Notes under the pieces: model-generated
Told to the model about the DNA's origin: nothing
What the model saw: only the letters and a program-made list of their open reading frames with translations
The model's database searches: none
Made by a program: the position numbers and the translations under genes
Part shown: positions 53,799 to 62,800 of the stretch, piece by piece
How the letters are laid out: each line of letters opens with the position of its first letter
Position numbering within the stretch: the stretch's first letter is position 1
NCBI RefSeq assembly: GCF_014349235.1
Contig: NZ_JACSOH010000001.1
Span: 248,001-312,000 of the forward strand
Reading direction: 5' to 3'
Origin: Cytophaga sp. FL35
Lineage (GTDB): Bacteria > Bacteroidota > Bacteroidia > Flavobacteriales > Flavobacteriaceae
Length of the DNA: 64,000 nucleotides

Positions 53799-55609
53799 TT
53801 TTTAATGACGTTTATATAGTTAGTTGGTATTGAGTTCTTATCCTCGACTTGGTAATAAGCCGATAGTTTATAGGTACCTTTTTCTAATTGTCCGGATACA
53901 GAAATATGGGTGTCGGATGCGATTCCTTTTTCGTGAAACACTATATCGTTCAATTGAACTTGTCCGCCTATTACATCAAAACCTACACCTTCAGATAGGC
54001 CGTCCCAATTGGGTTTAGATTCGATTTCTTCCACGGTCGCATTCATAGCTAAATCTGATTCTGGCGGATAACGGTACAAATCAAATTGATAGTCACCGGG
54101 TTCGGTAACTTCCACTAAATAATAGCCTTCAGGACTTTGCTCTCCTTTACGTATTAAATTTTGGTTCCATGGAATGGGTTGTTCTGAATGTAAATCGTGA
54201 ATCGTCAACAAAACAGAAGTTTCGTTGGGCGCCGTTAAAGGTATTTTGGCATAATGCATATCAGCTTCAGTGCTTACCCACCATTCATTATAGAAATCTT
54301 GCATGGCCTTTACTTTATCTGGATAATCGGCGGCCACATTACTTTCTTGACCAAAATCTTCCGCCAGATTATATAATTCATCACCGTTTACCAAGCGCCA
54401 TTCACCCTGCATCACACAGCTATTTCTATTCTTTTCAGGCCATTGATTTCGTTGTGTATCTACTACCAACATGCGTTTCTCCTGTTGGGTCTCCCCTAAT
54501 AGAACAGATGACATGTCCTTACCATCCAAATGTTTTTTTGGTGAATAGTCCAATCCACATAATTTGGCCAAAGTGGGCAACAGATCCACATGGGCCACCA
54601 ATTCATTGTTCGACTTGATATTTTTACTTGTAATGCCTTTTGCCGGCCAAGAAATTAGAAAAGGCACTCTATGTCCACCGTCATACTGGCTGCCCTTGGT
54701 TCCACGTAAACCGGCATTATAGCCCCTTTGCTTTCCCTTTTCATTGGAAATTCCTGCAGCCGTACCATTATCCGTAGTGAAGATAAAAATGGTATTATCC
54801 CATTGCCCACTGGCTTTCAATTGCTTTATAAGCTTGCCTAAATTTTCATCTAGATTGGTAATCATCCCATAAAAGCGTTTTTGTCTATCCGTTAGATCAC
54901 TATCTGCATATATATCAAAATATTCTTGCGGTACATTGAAAGGTCCGTGAGGTGCATTCAGCGCTAGATAAGTAAAAAACGGAGTCTCCTTTTGAGCCTG
55001 GATGTGGGATATGGCTTCAGAAAACCAGACATCTGTGCAATACCCTTCAAATTTTTCCGGTTTACCATTTCTAAAATAGGTATCATTTATATAATTATTG
55101 TTCCAATAATCCGGGGTTTGGCCAACACCTCCACCTCCATGATAAAGCGCCTCTTTAAAACCTCGATCCTGAGGTCTAAAAGGATAATTATCCCCCAAAT
55201 GCCATTTTCCGAACATGGAGGTGCTATACCCATTCTTTTCAAGAACGTCTGCCAAGGTTTCCTCTTCAGAGTTAAGTATGGAGCAACCGGCAATGGTATG
55301 CCAAGCATTGTTTCTATTACTATTTCTGCCGGTCAACAAGCCTGCGCGGCTAGGTGCGCAGGTAGTGCCTACATGAAAATTGGTCAACTCCGTTGATTGG
55401 GCCGCAAGGGTATCTAAATTGGGTGTTTTAATAATAGAATTTCCATGAAAACCCACATCCCCATAGCCTTGATCATCCGTTATAACCAGTACAATATTGG
55501 GTTTGGTTTCAATTTTATCGTTCAGGTTACCTTGCGTTTTTTTTGCCTTACCACAAGAGGAAAGAAAAAGGAAAAACAATAGATTGAATCCTATAATTAG
55601 TTGTTTCAT
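53795..55609 (-). CDS. S1-family sulfatase lipoprotein with C-terminal beta domain
   Basis: 604 aa. Lipoprotein signal (lipobox LSSC, Cys19). FGly motif C84-A-P-S-R, metal site I-V-L-V-I-T-D-D-Q, FGKWHLGDNYPFR, FTTDNGTAAG. The C-terminal region (about 440-604, LLTIHDLHSEQPIPW to GTYKLSAYYQVED) is a beta-rich extension shared with the paralogue at 32306. Follows the HTCS gene by 21 bp and is therefore probably co-transcribed with its regulator. Confidence 0.94.
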   Translation of the reverse strand: MKQLIIGFNLLFFLFLSSCGKAKKTQGNLNDKIETKPNIVLVITDDQGYGDVGFHGNSIIKTPNLDTLAAQSTELTNFHVGTTCAPSRAGLLTGRNSNRNNAWHTIAGCSILNSEEETLADVLEKNGYSTSMFGKWHLGDNYPFRPQDRGFKEALYHGGGGVGQTPDYWNNNYINDTYFRNGKPEKFEGYCTDVWFSEAISHIQAQKETPFFTYLALNAPHGPFNVPQEYFDIYADSDLTDRQKRFYGMITNLDENLGKLIKQLKASGQWDNTIFIFTTDNGTAAGISNEKGKQRGYNAGLRGTKGSQYDGGHRVPFLISWPAKGITSKNIKSNNELVAHVDLLPTLAKLCGLDYSPKKHLDGKDMSSVLLGETQQEKRMLVVDTQRNQWPEKNRNSCVMQGEWRLVNGDELYNLAEDFGQESNVAADYPDKVKAMQDFYNEWWVSTEADMHYAKIPLTAPNETSVLLTIHDLHSEQPIPWNQNLIRKGEQSPEGYYLVEVTEPGDYQFDLYRYPPESDLAMNATVEEIESKPNWDGLSEGVGFDVIGGQVQLNDIVFHEKGIASDTHISVSGQLEKGTYKLSAYYQVEDKNSIPTNYINVIKK

Positions 55610-55630
55610 TAAGATTGGTTGAAGTTAAAG

Positions 55631-58600
55631 TTAGGTTTGGTCTACCCTTGTTTTTTTTATGTATTCGCTTGGTACTACCCCAAATTCCTTTTTAAAGCAT
55701 TTGGAAAAGTAAGAGGCCGTATTAAATCCGGTTCTAAACATAATTTCCTTCACGGAATAATCACTATTATCTAAAAGCTGAATAGCTCTCTTAAGCCGAA
55801 TATTCCTTATAAACTCACTAGAGGAGAGTCCGGTCAACTCCTTAAACTTTAGATAAAGATTACTACGGCTGTGCCCCATTTCCTTTACCAGCATTTCCAC
55901 ATTAAAATCTGTATTCATCATGTGCTTTTCTACCACTTCTACAGCCTGCTGCAAAAATTGCTCATCCAAACTGGTCACTGCAACCTCTGTAGGTTGAAGT
56001 GTTAAGTCCTGTTTGAATCTTTTTCTAAGCTCATCCCTGTTTGTAAGAATATTAGCAAGTTTAAGTTCAAGTACTTGCACATTGAACGGTTTTCTTAAAT
56101 AGGCGTCCGCCCCGTTTGACAACCCCTCTATTTCACTTTCCTGAGAAGATTTCGCGGTAAGCATTATTACCGGAATGTGGCTGGTGACATTGGTGGTTTT
56201 CAGTGCTTGACAGAATTCAATACCCCCCATGATAGGCATGACAACATCTGTGATGATGATGTTAGGCAACACCTTTTTGGCAATCTCAAGGCCTTTTTGA
56301 CCATTATGTGCTTCAAAAATGGTGTACTTGTTTCCAAGAACTTGTTTTATAAATTGAATGATATCCGGATTGTCATCAACTACTAAAAGAATAGGGGAAG
56401 TAGACCTTATTTTTGCCAAATGATAATCTTCCAGCTCGTCATTTAAATCAATAGCTAAAGACTCCGATTCGGAAGAGCGAACAAGAAAATCATTGTCCGT
56501 TACTTCTTTACAGCTAATATCCGGAGCTTCTTCATAACTACTTTTATCCATAGGTAAAGCCAATTTGAAACATGTTCCACCTCCTTTTCTATTTTTAACG
56601 GCTATATGACCTAAATGAAGCTCGATCAGACTTTTGGTAAAGGCCAAGCCTATACCGACACCTTTTGAGTTTACTTTCTCATGTTCCTTTTCCGTATAAT
56701 ATTTTTCAAAAATTATGGACTTTTTATCTTCAGGAATCCCCACCCCTGTATCCTTTACCTTTATTTCCACATAACGTTGATTAAAAGGTGTTTCCATTTC
56801 CTTGCTTCCTTCCTTAGAACTAACTTCAATGGTGATTTTTCCGTTCTCAGGGGTAAATTTAAATGCGTTGGAGAGTAGGTTGTTTAAAACCTTCTCTAAA
56901 GCACTATGATCAAACCATGATTTTAAATGCTTTTCATCGGATTTAATCTCAAATTTTATTTTCTTCTTTAATGCAAGGAATTGAAAGGGCTCCGCCACTT
57001 CCCTTATGAAGGAAATCATATCTGTATTCCTAACCACTAGAGACATTTTTCCTTGGTTGATCTTTCTAAAATCTAGCAATTGGTCCACCAACTTTAGAAG
57101 ATAATTGGTGTTTTTATGCATTAATTGATATTGTTCCCTCACCGTGGAACCCTCTATAGAGCCATTTTCTTTTAATAGGTATTCTAATGGGGCCTTGATC
57201 AGAGTAAGTGGTGTCTTAAACTCATGAGAGATATTGGTGAAAAAATCCAGTTTTAAGGTCTGTAGTTCATCATTCTTTTCCTTTTCCAGGTGCTCTAATT
57301 CAAGTTGGTGCTTTTTAGAAGAGCTGATAATAGTAAAACGCCAAAGACCAATGAATAAAAACAATAATAGTAAACCATAAATGGCATAAGCAACGGTGGT
57401 CCTGTAAAGAGGAGGCCTAACTTTTAGAGCCATAGAATAAGGTGTTGTATCCCAAATTCCGTCATTATTGGATGCCCTTACTTTTAAAGTATATTCTCCA
57501 GGCTCTATATTGGTGTAGGTGGCGAATCTTTTATCAGAGGTGGTATAGATCCAGTCAGCGTCAAAACCTTCCAACTTATATGCAAATTGATTTTTATTGG
57601 GAGCTGAGAAATGCAACGAAGCAAACTCAAAAGCAAAGCTATTTTCTGCATAGTCCAAAGTAATTTGGTCCACCTCAGATATTGTTTTGTCCAAAAGTAC
57701 CCTTCCATTAATTTCCTCTCCAACCGCAACATCTTTATTAAAGATAGACAGTTTGGTAACCACTGTTTCCGGTAGGGTTTCGTTATCCTCGATCTCTCTA
57801 GGGTAAAAAGCATTAAAACCGTTGACACCCCCGAAAATCATTTCACCATCCTGTCTTTTTAAACAGGCCAACTCTTGAAATTCACTATCCTGTAGGCCAT
57901 CAGTCACATCGTAGTTTTTGAAAGTTTCCGTTTCGGGGTTAAATCTTGAAAGGCCCTTATTGGTAGAAACCCATAGATGCCCCTGCTCATCCTCCAATAT
58001 TCCTTTGATGACATTATTGGGCAAACCTTCGCCAACAGTATAAGAGACAAAGTTAGTTTCGTTCTCGTCATTATAAATCACCTTATTGAGACCACCCCCA
58101 AAAGTTCCTACCCACATTTCACCCTTTCTACTCTCGTAAAGTGCCAATATATAGTTGTGGCTAATGGTTCCCCTTATTTCCTTGTCATTTTTAAAAATTT
58201 CAAATTTGGGATTGTCCTTATATCGCTCCCTTACGGACAACCTACATAGTCCGTCTCCCGTAGCAACCCATATATGACCATTACTATCTTCATATATGTT
58301 TCTAATAATGTTATTGGGCAAACCATAATTTTGGTTAGGCCTTTCTCTAAAAACTGCTTTTTTATAGCTCCCGTCAGGTTGTTTGATCCATCTGTAAAGT
58401 CCGCCAGAATAAGTTCCCACCCACAAATTATCTTGAGAATCATTTAAAATACTGAACACACTGTGATTCACACCTGCAATTTCATTGACTTCCTTGTCTT
58501 TACTATTCGCGTCCGTTATATCAATAGAAAAAAGGTATGGCGGATTTTGCCCTCCGTGCAAAAGCAATTTTTTCCCGTCCCTAGTGATTTCTTCCATGGC

Positions 58601-59908
58601 AAAGACCTTCCTTGTATGATTGAATTGCCTAAAATTTTCATATTTCTTGTCCGTTACTAGGGCTTCATTAAGTCCGCCCCCTTCCGTACCGATCCAAAGA
58701 ATCCCATTACTATCCTCAAAAACCGACCTAATTTTATCATAACTTAAGCTACTGGCCCTTAAGTCTCTTTTTATATGTCTGAATTTTTTCCGTTTAGGAT
58801 CAAATTTATTCACACCACCTCCATTGGTTCCTACCCAAACAATGCCTGTTTTATCAACATAAAGCGATGTTATAATGTTCTTGCTAATACTATTGGCATT
58901 TTCCGGGCTATAATTGAAAGTCTCCAAGTGTGTAGGAGCATCCAGCTCAGAAGAATTGGAGAAGTATTGAAGTCCGTTATCCGTTCCACCCCAGATATGG
59001 TTGTCATTATCCAAGGCTATTGTAGTGAAGGTTCCATCATTCAGTTTTACAAAACTGGTATCTGTATCGGATTGCTTCATATACAGACCGTCTCCAGTAC
59101 CTATTAATAGTCTATTGAACCGGTCCTCTGCCATGGTCCTGATCGAGGCTTGCTGAAATCCGATTTCTTTAATGACCGACTTAAAATATGATACTCCGTT
59201 TTCATCAATGGTAAGTTTAAATAAATCAAAATGCCCACCTATTAAAATTTCTCCTTTATGATTCTCATAAATGGCATTGATGATATTGGCATTTTCAGGT
59301 ATATCAGATTCCCCATATTCAAACTCAAACTTTTTAAATTCTGCCGAATCTAGAGGTTTGTTTAAATCGAGCATATTAATCTCACCCTTCGTAGCTATCC
59401 AAAGTCTATTTTTACTATCACGATAGACCTTTGAAATGTAATCATTGGATAGACTTTTTAAATTTCCTTTGATATGCTGAAACTGTGTAAAACCTTCCTT
59501 TTTTTGATCATAATAAAAAAGCCCGTCGCCAGTAGTACCAATCCATAAGTTACCGGACTGGTCCCCCGTCATGGTAAAGATTAGGTTGCTATTGATTCCC
59601 GTACTTTTTTCATTGGGCTTAAATTCCTTAAATGTATAACCGTCATATCTGTTAAGCCCGTCATGGGTACCAAACCACATAAAGCCATAGGAATCTTGAT
59701 AGATACAATTGACATCACTTTGAGACATTCCCTCATCTGTTCCTAAATGTTCAAAATGAAAATTTTCTTGACTTTTTGCCGGGATGGAAAAAAGTATGGC
59801 AAAAGCCAATAAGAAAGTTGAGAGGGCATATTTTTTTGGAATACGGATTTGAAAAATACCAATTTTTTGCCTCTGGAAAATGTACTTGTATGTGTGGAGG
59901 GAATTCAT
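55631..59908 (-). CDS. Hybrid two-component system sensor-regulator (HTCS)
   Basis: 1425 aa. Signal/TM segment (about 28-45), then a periplasmic sensor of Reg_prop-type propeller repeats (about 50-760; e.g. SYGFMWFGTHDGLNRYD, LWIGTEGGGLNEA, HLWVSTNKGLSRF) and a Y_Y_Y domain (about 765-828). A TM segment (about 838-862) precedes HisKA with phospho-acceptor His895 (ISHEFKTPL), HATPase_c (about 1000-1120: N-N-L-L-S-N-A-F-K-F, DTGVGIPE), REC with Asp1221 (ITDVVMP), and an AraC-type HTH (about 1337-1419). Typical single-chain sensors of this kind bind a specific oligosaccharide and activate the PUL. It is the best candidate to bind the 21-bp-period repeats in front of SusC, GH29 and GH16. Confidence 0.95.
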   Translation of the reverse strand: MNSLHTYKYIFQRQKIGIFQIRIPKKYALSTFLLAFAILFSIPAKSQENFHFEHLGTDEGMSQSDVNCIYQDSYGFMWFGTHDGLNRYDGYTFKEFKPNEKSTGINSNLIFTMTGDQSGNLWIGTTGDGLFYYDQKKEGFTQFQHIKGNLKSLSNDYISKVYRDSKNRLWIATKGEINMLDLNKPLDSAEFKKFEFEYGESDIPENANIINAIYENHKGEILIGGHFDLFKLTIDENGVSYFKSVIKEIGFQQASIRTMAEDRFNRLLIGTGDGLYMKQSDTDTSFVKLNDGTFTTIALDNDNHIWGGTDNGLQYFSNSSELDAPTHLETFNYSPENANSISKNIITSLYVDKTGIVWVGTNGGGVNKFDPKRKKFRHIKRDLRASSLSYDKIRSVFEDSNGILWIGTEGGGLNEALVTDKKYENFRQFNHTRKVFAMEEITRDGKKLLLHGGQNPPYLFSIDITDANSKDKEVNEIAGVNHSVFSILNDSQDNLWVGTYSGGLYRWIKQPDGSYKKAVFRERPNQNYGLPNNIIRNIYEDSNGHIWVATGDGLCRLSVRERYKDNPKFEIFKNDKEIRGTISHNYILALYESRKGEMWVGTFGGGLNKVIYNDENETNFVSYTVGEGLPNNVIKGILEDEQGHLWVSTNKGLSRFNPETETFKNYDVTDGLQDSEFQELACLKRQDGEMIFGGVNGFNAFYPREIEDNETLPETVVTKLSIFNKDVAVGEEINGRVLLDKTISEVDQITLDYAENSFAFEFASLHFSAPNKNQFAYKLEGFDADWIYTTSDKRFATYTNIEPGEYTLKVRASNNDGIWDTTPYSMALKVRPPLYRTTVAYAIYGLLLLFLFIGLWRFTIISSSKKHQLELEHLEKEKNDELQTLKLDFFTNISHEFKTPLTLIKAPLEYLLKENGSIEGSTVREQYQLMHKNTNYLLKLVDQLLDFRKINQGKMSLVVRNTDMISFIREVAEPFQFLALKKKIKFEIKSDEKHLKSWFDHSALEKVLNNLLSNAFKFTPENGKITIEVSSKEGSKEMETPFNQRYVEIKVKDTGVGIPEDKKSIIFEKYYTEKEHEKVNSKGVGIGLAFTKSLIELHLGHIAVKNRKGGGTCFKLALPMDKSSYEEAPDISCKEVTDNDFLVRSSESESLAIDLNDELEDYHLAKIRSTSPILLVVDDNPDIIQFIKQVLGNKYTIFEAHNGQKGLEIAKKVLPNIIITDVVMPIMGGIEFCQALKTTNVTSHIPVIMLTAKSSQESEIEGLSNGADAYLRKPFNVQVLELKLANILTNRDELRKRFKQDLTLQPTEVAVTSLDEQFLQQAVEVVEKHMMNTDFNVEMLVKEMGHSRSNLYLKFKELTGLSSSEFIRNIRLKRAIQLLDNSDYSVKEIMFRTGFNTASYFSKCFKKEFGVVPSEYIKKTRVDQT

Positions 59909-60333
59909 CTTACTAAAATGCCAATTTCCGAAATCGGCCTATGGATTAAATGATTTTATGTGTAGAAGATATGGTTTTATATTTGGTTTGTTTTAAGCAA
60001 AAAACAAAAAAATAGGGCCAAAGAAGAATTGGACTTACAATACCATATTAAATGAAGAGGTGGATTATAAAATTTTAATCCAATACGATTAGAAAGTGTA
60101 AAAAGGTAATTTTACTGTGTAGAAATTGTGATGGTAGAAACTCAATATTAAGTCAAAGAAGTATTTAAACAAGTTCCCTATATAATCGATACACCTAGCT
60201 TTACTTTTAACCAACCGTAAGATGGAGGTATTGCTTCAAAGTAAAAGTCTTTTAGAATTTTTAAAGTTACGATCTAAGGAAAGGGGCTGCATATGAAAGG
60301 GGTAACAGACGAAATAAGCAGCCCCCTTAAATT
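59909..60333. other. Gene-free region upstream of HTCS
   Basis: 425 bp, AT-rich, no plausible gene. It should hold the HTCS promoter (minus strand). The notable item is TTTGTTTT (59987-59994) facing AAAACAAA (60001-60008), an 8-bp dyad with a 6-nt loop. No copy of the HTCS-type repeat was found here. The right end holds the hairpin for the small gene at 60334. Confidence 0.5.
60281..60328 (-). terminator. Possible terminator of the 73-residue gene
   Basis: GGGGCTGC (60283-60290) pairs with GCAGCCCC (60318-60325), with flanking AA and CTT giving a further pairing around a bulge. The loop is long (27 nt) and the T-run on the minus strand is weak (TTTCCTT), so this is tentative. Confidence 0.4.
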
Positions 60334-60555
60334 TTATGTAAGTGGATTTCCTTTTAAGCGTTTTTCAATTTTACGCTTTTTAGCAGTAATCCTCTTCATT
60401 ACTTCCATCAATTTACCATCCTTGCTTTTCTTATAAATCTCATTTATGGCCAATACTAATTCCTTAGCCTCCCTTGAGGCATTAATGCGGTCACTTGTTG
60501 ACATGTGACTCATTGGTCTCTTCTCAAATTCGTCGGCTCTTAAAAGTAACTCCAT
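60334..60555 (-). CDS. Small charged hypothetical protein
   Basis: 73 aa, not recognised. Highly charged and Lys-rich (basic C-terminus KRITAKKRKIEKRLKG), predicted helical, no signal peptide. ATG start at 60555. A TTGTTTAA/TTAAACAA dyad begins 6 bp upstream of the start. A weak hairpin follows. Compact size and basic tail suggest a regulatory or nucleic-acid-associated protein, but there is no family evidence. Confidence 0.6.
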   Translation of the reverse strand: MELLLRADEFEKRPMSHMSTSDRINASREAKELVLAINEIYKKSKDGKLMEVMKRITAKKRKIEKRLKGNPLT

Positions 60556-60561
60556 AACAAA

Positions 60562-60593
60562 TTGTTTAATTTTAGCATAAATTTATTAAACAA
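60562..60593. promoter_or_regulatory. Operator-like dyad TTGTTTAA-N16-TTAAACAA, copy 1
   Basis: TTGTTTAA at 60562-60569 and TTAAACAA at 60586-60593, 16 nt apart; the pairing extends by one base on the inside. It sits in the leader of the 73-residue gene. Confidence 0.5.
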
Positions 60594-60760
60594 AAATCAA
60601 ATTAAAAAAGAGTTTAATTCGATTAATATTTAATTAACAAAAAGTAAAATCGGTGTCAGTGGATTTATATTTTCACCAATTTGATTCTTCACACTACGCA
60701 AAATAATTTTAGCGAAGGTTTTAATTTTTTGCTCAAATCAGTCCATTCCAAAAATATATT

Positions 60761-60792
60761 TTGTTTAAGTTTAAAGTGTTTTTATTAAACAA
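60761..60792. promoter_or_regulatory. Operator-like dyad TTGTTTAA-N16-TTAAACAA, copy 2
   Basis: TTGTTTAA at 60761-60768 and TTAAACAA at 60785-60792, again 16 nt apart and extending outward by two bases on each side. It lies 287 bp upstream of the DoxX-like gene and 168 bp from copy 1. Confidence 0.5.
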
Positions 60793-61079
60793 AATAATCG
60801 CTCATAAATGAAAATTAGTTTTGGAATGCGTCTAACAATACATTAAAAGAGATTTACGTACAGAGGTAACCTTATCTACCTTTTTGTGCTAAATCATAAA
60901 AAACTAGAATGTTTTAGATTTTTGAATATCGGCTAGAAAAAATTACCTATAACTTACTCATCAAAATGTAGGTATAAATATAAAAGCTGCACTAGAAAGT
61001 TAGACTAAATCTAGAGTAGACATTTCATTAACTTTTCACAAACGGAATGAGTTTATAGTTGCAACTTAAAGTAAACAAT

Positions 61080-61445
61080 ATGGAATATCTATTTATAGTC
61101 ATCAAGGCTTTCATCTTTATAAGTATAGTGAATGTCTGGATTTTTCGTTTTAATAAACCTACTCCCTATCGTGGTGGCGCTGCCTCATCGATGAAAGAAG
61201 AGTTTGCCAACTACGGTTTGAGCATACCAATACTCTACATAGTAGGAGGCTTAAAGCTGTTAGCGGCCTCCTTAATTTTCTTATCTATATGGATTCCTTA
61301 TTTAGTTTTATACGGAGCCGTGCCAATGGTCATATTAATGTTGGGTGCCATTGCAATGCACGTTAAAATAAAGGATGAACTTAAAAAATCCATTCCTGCC
61401 ATTACATTTTTAATTCTATCAATAATCTTAATAATAAAACAATAA
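61080..61445 (+). CDS. DoxX-like small membrane protein
   Basis: 121 aa from the ATG at 61080; the longer reading begins at TTG 61059. Four hydrophobic segments, with a conserved-looking loop YRGGAASSMKEEFANYGL and helix P-I-L-Y-I-V-G-G-L-K-L-L-A. This resembles the DoxX-like family (PF13564) of inner-membrane proteins of unknown function. It is followed after 7 bp by another membrane protein, so the two form an operon. Confidence 0.7.
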   Translation: MEYLFIVIKAFIFISIVNVWIFRFNKPTPYRGGAASSMKEEFANYGLSIPILYIVGGLKLLAASLIFLSIWIPYLVLYGAVPMVILMLGAIAMHVKIKDELKKSIPAITFLILSIILIIKQ

Positions 61446-61452
61446 TTTTACT

Positions 61453-61923
61453 ATGAGAAATTTTACACTACCTATCCGGTTTGGCCTAGCCACAAGTGGA
61501 TCGTTAATCGCCTATTTTCTAGTTCTGGCACTGTTTGAATTACATACAAATATTGCCTATAGTATTTTCAATGCAGTCATAACGGGATTTGCAATATATG
61601 AGGCCATAAAGTATAGAAAACTGGAAGAGGGAAAGTCCTTTAATTATCGAAAGGGTTTTGAAACAGGTATTATTACCGGATTTATGGCTACTTTAATTTT
61701 TGCCATTTTCTTCACGGTGTATGCAACAGAGATAAATCCAGATTTTCTGGCAGCTCTGTCCCAAAGATGGTTTAAAAACTTGAGTTTTGAAGGTATTGTA
61801 CCATTTACCGTTGCAATTATGGGATTTGCCACTTCCTTGGTATTGACTTTAGCCTTCATGCAATTATTTAAAGTCTCCAATACAAGCAAAAAGAAAGAAA
61901 TGCTAAAGGTAGTGACCGAATAA
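61453..61923 (+). CDS. DUF4199-like membrane protein
   Basis: 156 aa with four predicted TM segments. The pattern (a short basic N-end, two TMs, then Y-R-K-G-F-E-T-G-I-I-T-G-F, and two further TMs) is that of DUF4199 proteins common in Bacteroidetes. No known function. It is co-directional with the DoxX-like gene (7 bp apart). Confidence 0.7.
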   Translation: MRNFTLPIRFGLATSGSLIAYFLVLALFELHTNIAYSIFNAVITGFAIYEAIKYRKLEEGKSFNYRKGFETGIITGFMATLIFAIFFTVYATEINPDFLAALSQRWFKNLSFEGIVPFTVAIMGFATSLVLTLAFMQLFKVSNTSKKKEMLKVVTE

Positions 61924-62188
61924 TGGGATATTGGATTGTTTTCCTCTGATTACCTCAAAAGCTCTTATATAGGATATTTTTCCAATACCTAATTGGCCTA
62001 ATTTTTTAAGGGCCGATTAAAGATATAGATCTATTTTTACGTATTGTTGTATATCATTGTAGTAGAGTGTTGTACCTATGGAGCTAAAATTTATTTTATT
62101 AAAGCTCTTTGTGTAATTTCTAATATGTTTTTTTGCGTCTGCACTTTACTTTGTGTTGTTATAACTGAGAATGAATTAAATTACGCCT

Positions 62189-62620
62189 GTGAAAGATTAC
62201 TTGATTTATATTGCGGAGGATGATGAAGATGACCGAGAATTCTTTCTAGATGCGCTTGCCGAAATTCCCTTAAGTTGTACCACTAGGGTATTTTCCAACG
62301 GAATTGACCTAATGGACGACTTATTCTCTTCTTCAAAATTACCGGACATCATTTTTTTAGATTTAAGGATGCCTTTAATGGACGGATTTGAGTGCCTAAC
62401 GGATATCAGAAATTTTAATAAATTTTCCGATATTAAAATTGTAGTGTACTCTACAAGTTACCATGAGAGAGAAGTAAGGCAGTTAGAAGAAGATGGCGCT
62501 AACAGGTATTTACAAAAACCCTCTTCTTTCAATGTTCTTAAAACGCTTTTGTATCAATCTATAAAATCGTTGGAGCCAGAGCATTCCTATAGTGATAAAG
62601 AGTTTGTGATCCTATCCTAA
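62189..62620 (+). CDS. Single-domain response regulator
   Basis: 143 aa with a GTG start at 62189. REC domain features: acidic cluster AEDDEDD (about 10-15), phospho-acceptor Asp58 in IIFLDLRMP, Thr/Ser in VVYSTS, and Lys in L-Q-K-P-S. No output domain, so it works by protein interaction, as in phosphorelay intermediates. No partner histidine kinase is adjacent. A likely terminator begins 141 nt downstream. Confidence 0.92.
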   Translation: MKDYLIYIAEDDEDDREFFLDALAEIPLSCTTRVFSNGIDLMDDLFSSSKLPDIIFLDLRMPLMDGFECLTDIRNFNKFSDIKIVVYSTSYHEREVRQLEEDGANRYLQKPSSFNVLKTLLYQSIKSLEPEHSYSDKEFVILS

Positions 62621-62761
62621 ACCTAAAAGCTCATCATTATTTTACAAAATACCTTTTTGAGTTAAAGGCAATATTGATAAAGGACTGCTTTAATTTTAAT
62701 AAATATTTAATTCGCATTACACTAAAACATTAATTGTTTGTGGGGAACAATTAAAGTCTGG

Positions 62762-62787
62762 AAGGGGACATTCATTTGTCCCTTTTT
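62762..62787 (+). terminator. Terminator downstream of the response regulator
   Basis: GGGACA (62765-62770) pairs with TGTCCC (62777-62782), flanked by wobble and A-T pairs, and runs into T5. It lies 13 nt before the PAP2 start and inside any longer reading of that gene, supporting the later start. Confidence 0.7.
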
Positions 62788-62800
62788 CATTGTATATATT

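Larger units (their letters stand above)
60556..61079. other. Gene-free AT-rich region with two related dyads
   Basis: 524 bp between divergent genes. It contains two copies of the same dyad (60562-60593 and 60761-60792) and no credible coding sequence or RNA gene. No HTCS- or GntR-type site was found. Confidence 0.55.

Noticed and set aside
54169-54618. 149-residue open frame opposite the sulfatase at 53795
   Set aside because: Shadow of a clearly conserved sulfatase frame; composition unlike real proteins.
58775-59107. 110-residue open frame opposite the HTCS sensor
   Set aside because: Antisense to the propeller repeats of the HTCS; no independent support.
1-60000. Carrageenan-utilisation locus as an explanation
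   Set aside because: No GH82, GH127, GH129 or kappa-carrageenase-type GH16 was seen; GH117 and AgaB indicate agar-type galactans.
59987-60008. Terminator or regulatory hairpin upstream of HTCS
   Set aside because: TTTGTTTT/AAAACAAA is AT-only and can form by chance in this composition; recorded only as part of the gap.
60556-61079. Small RNA or tRNA in the gap
   Set aside because: No cloverleaf, no strong promoter-terminator pair and no conserved RNA motif was recognised.
62738-62800. Longer PAP2 N-terminus
   Set aside because: Starts at TTG and would translate through a terminator hairpin; ATG 62801 gives a normal PAP2 length.
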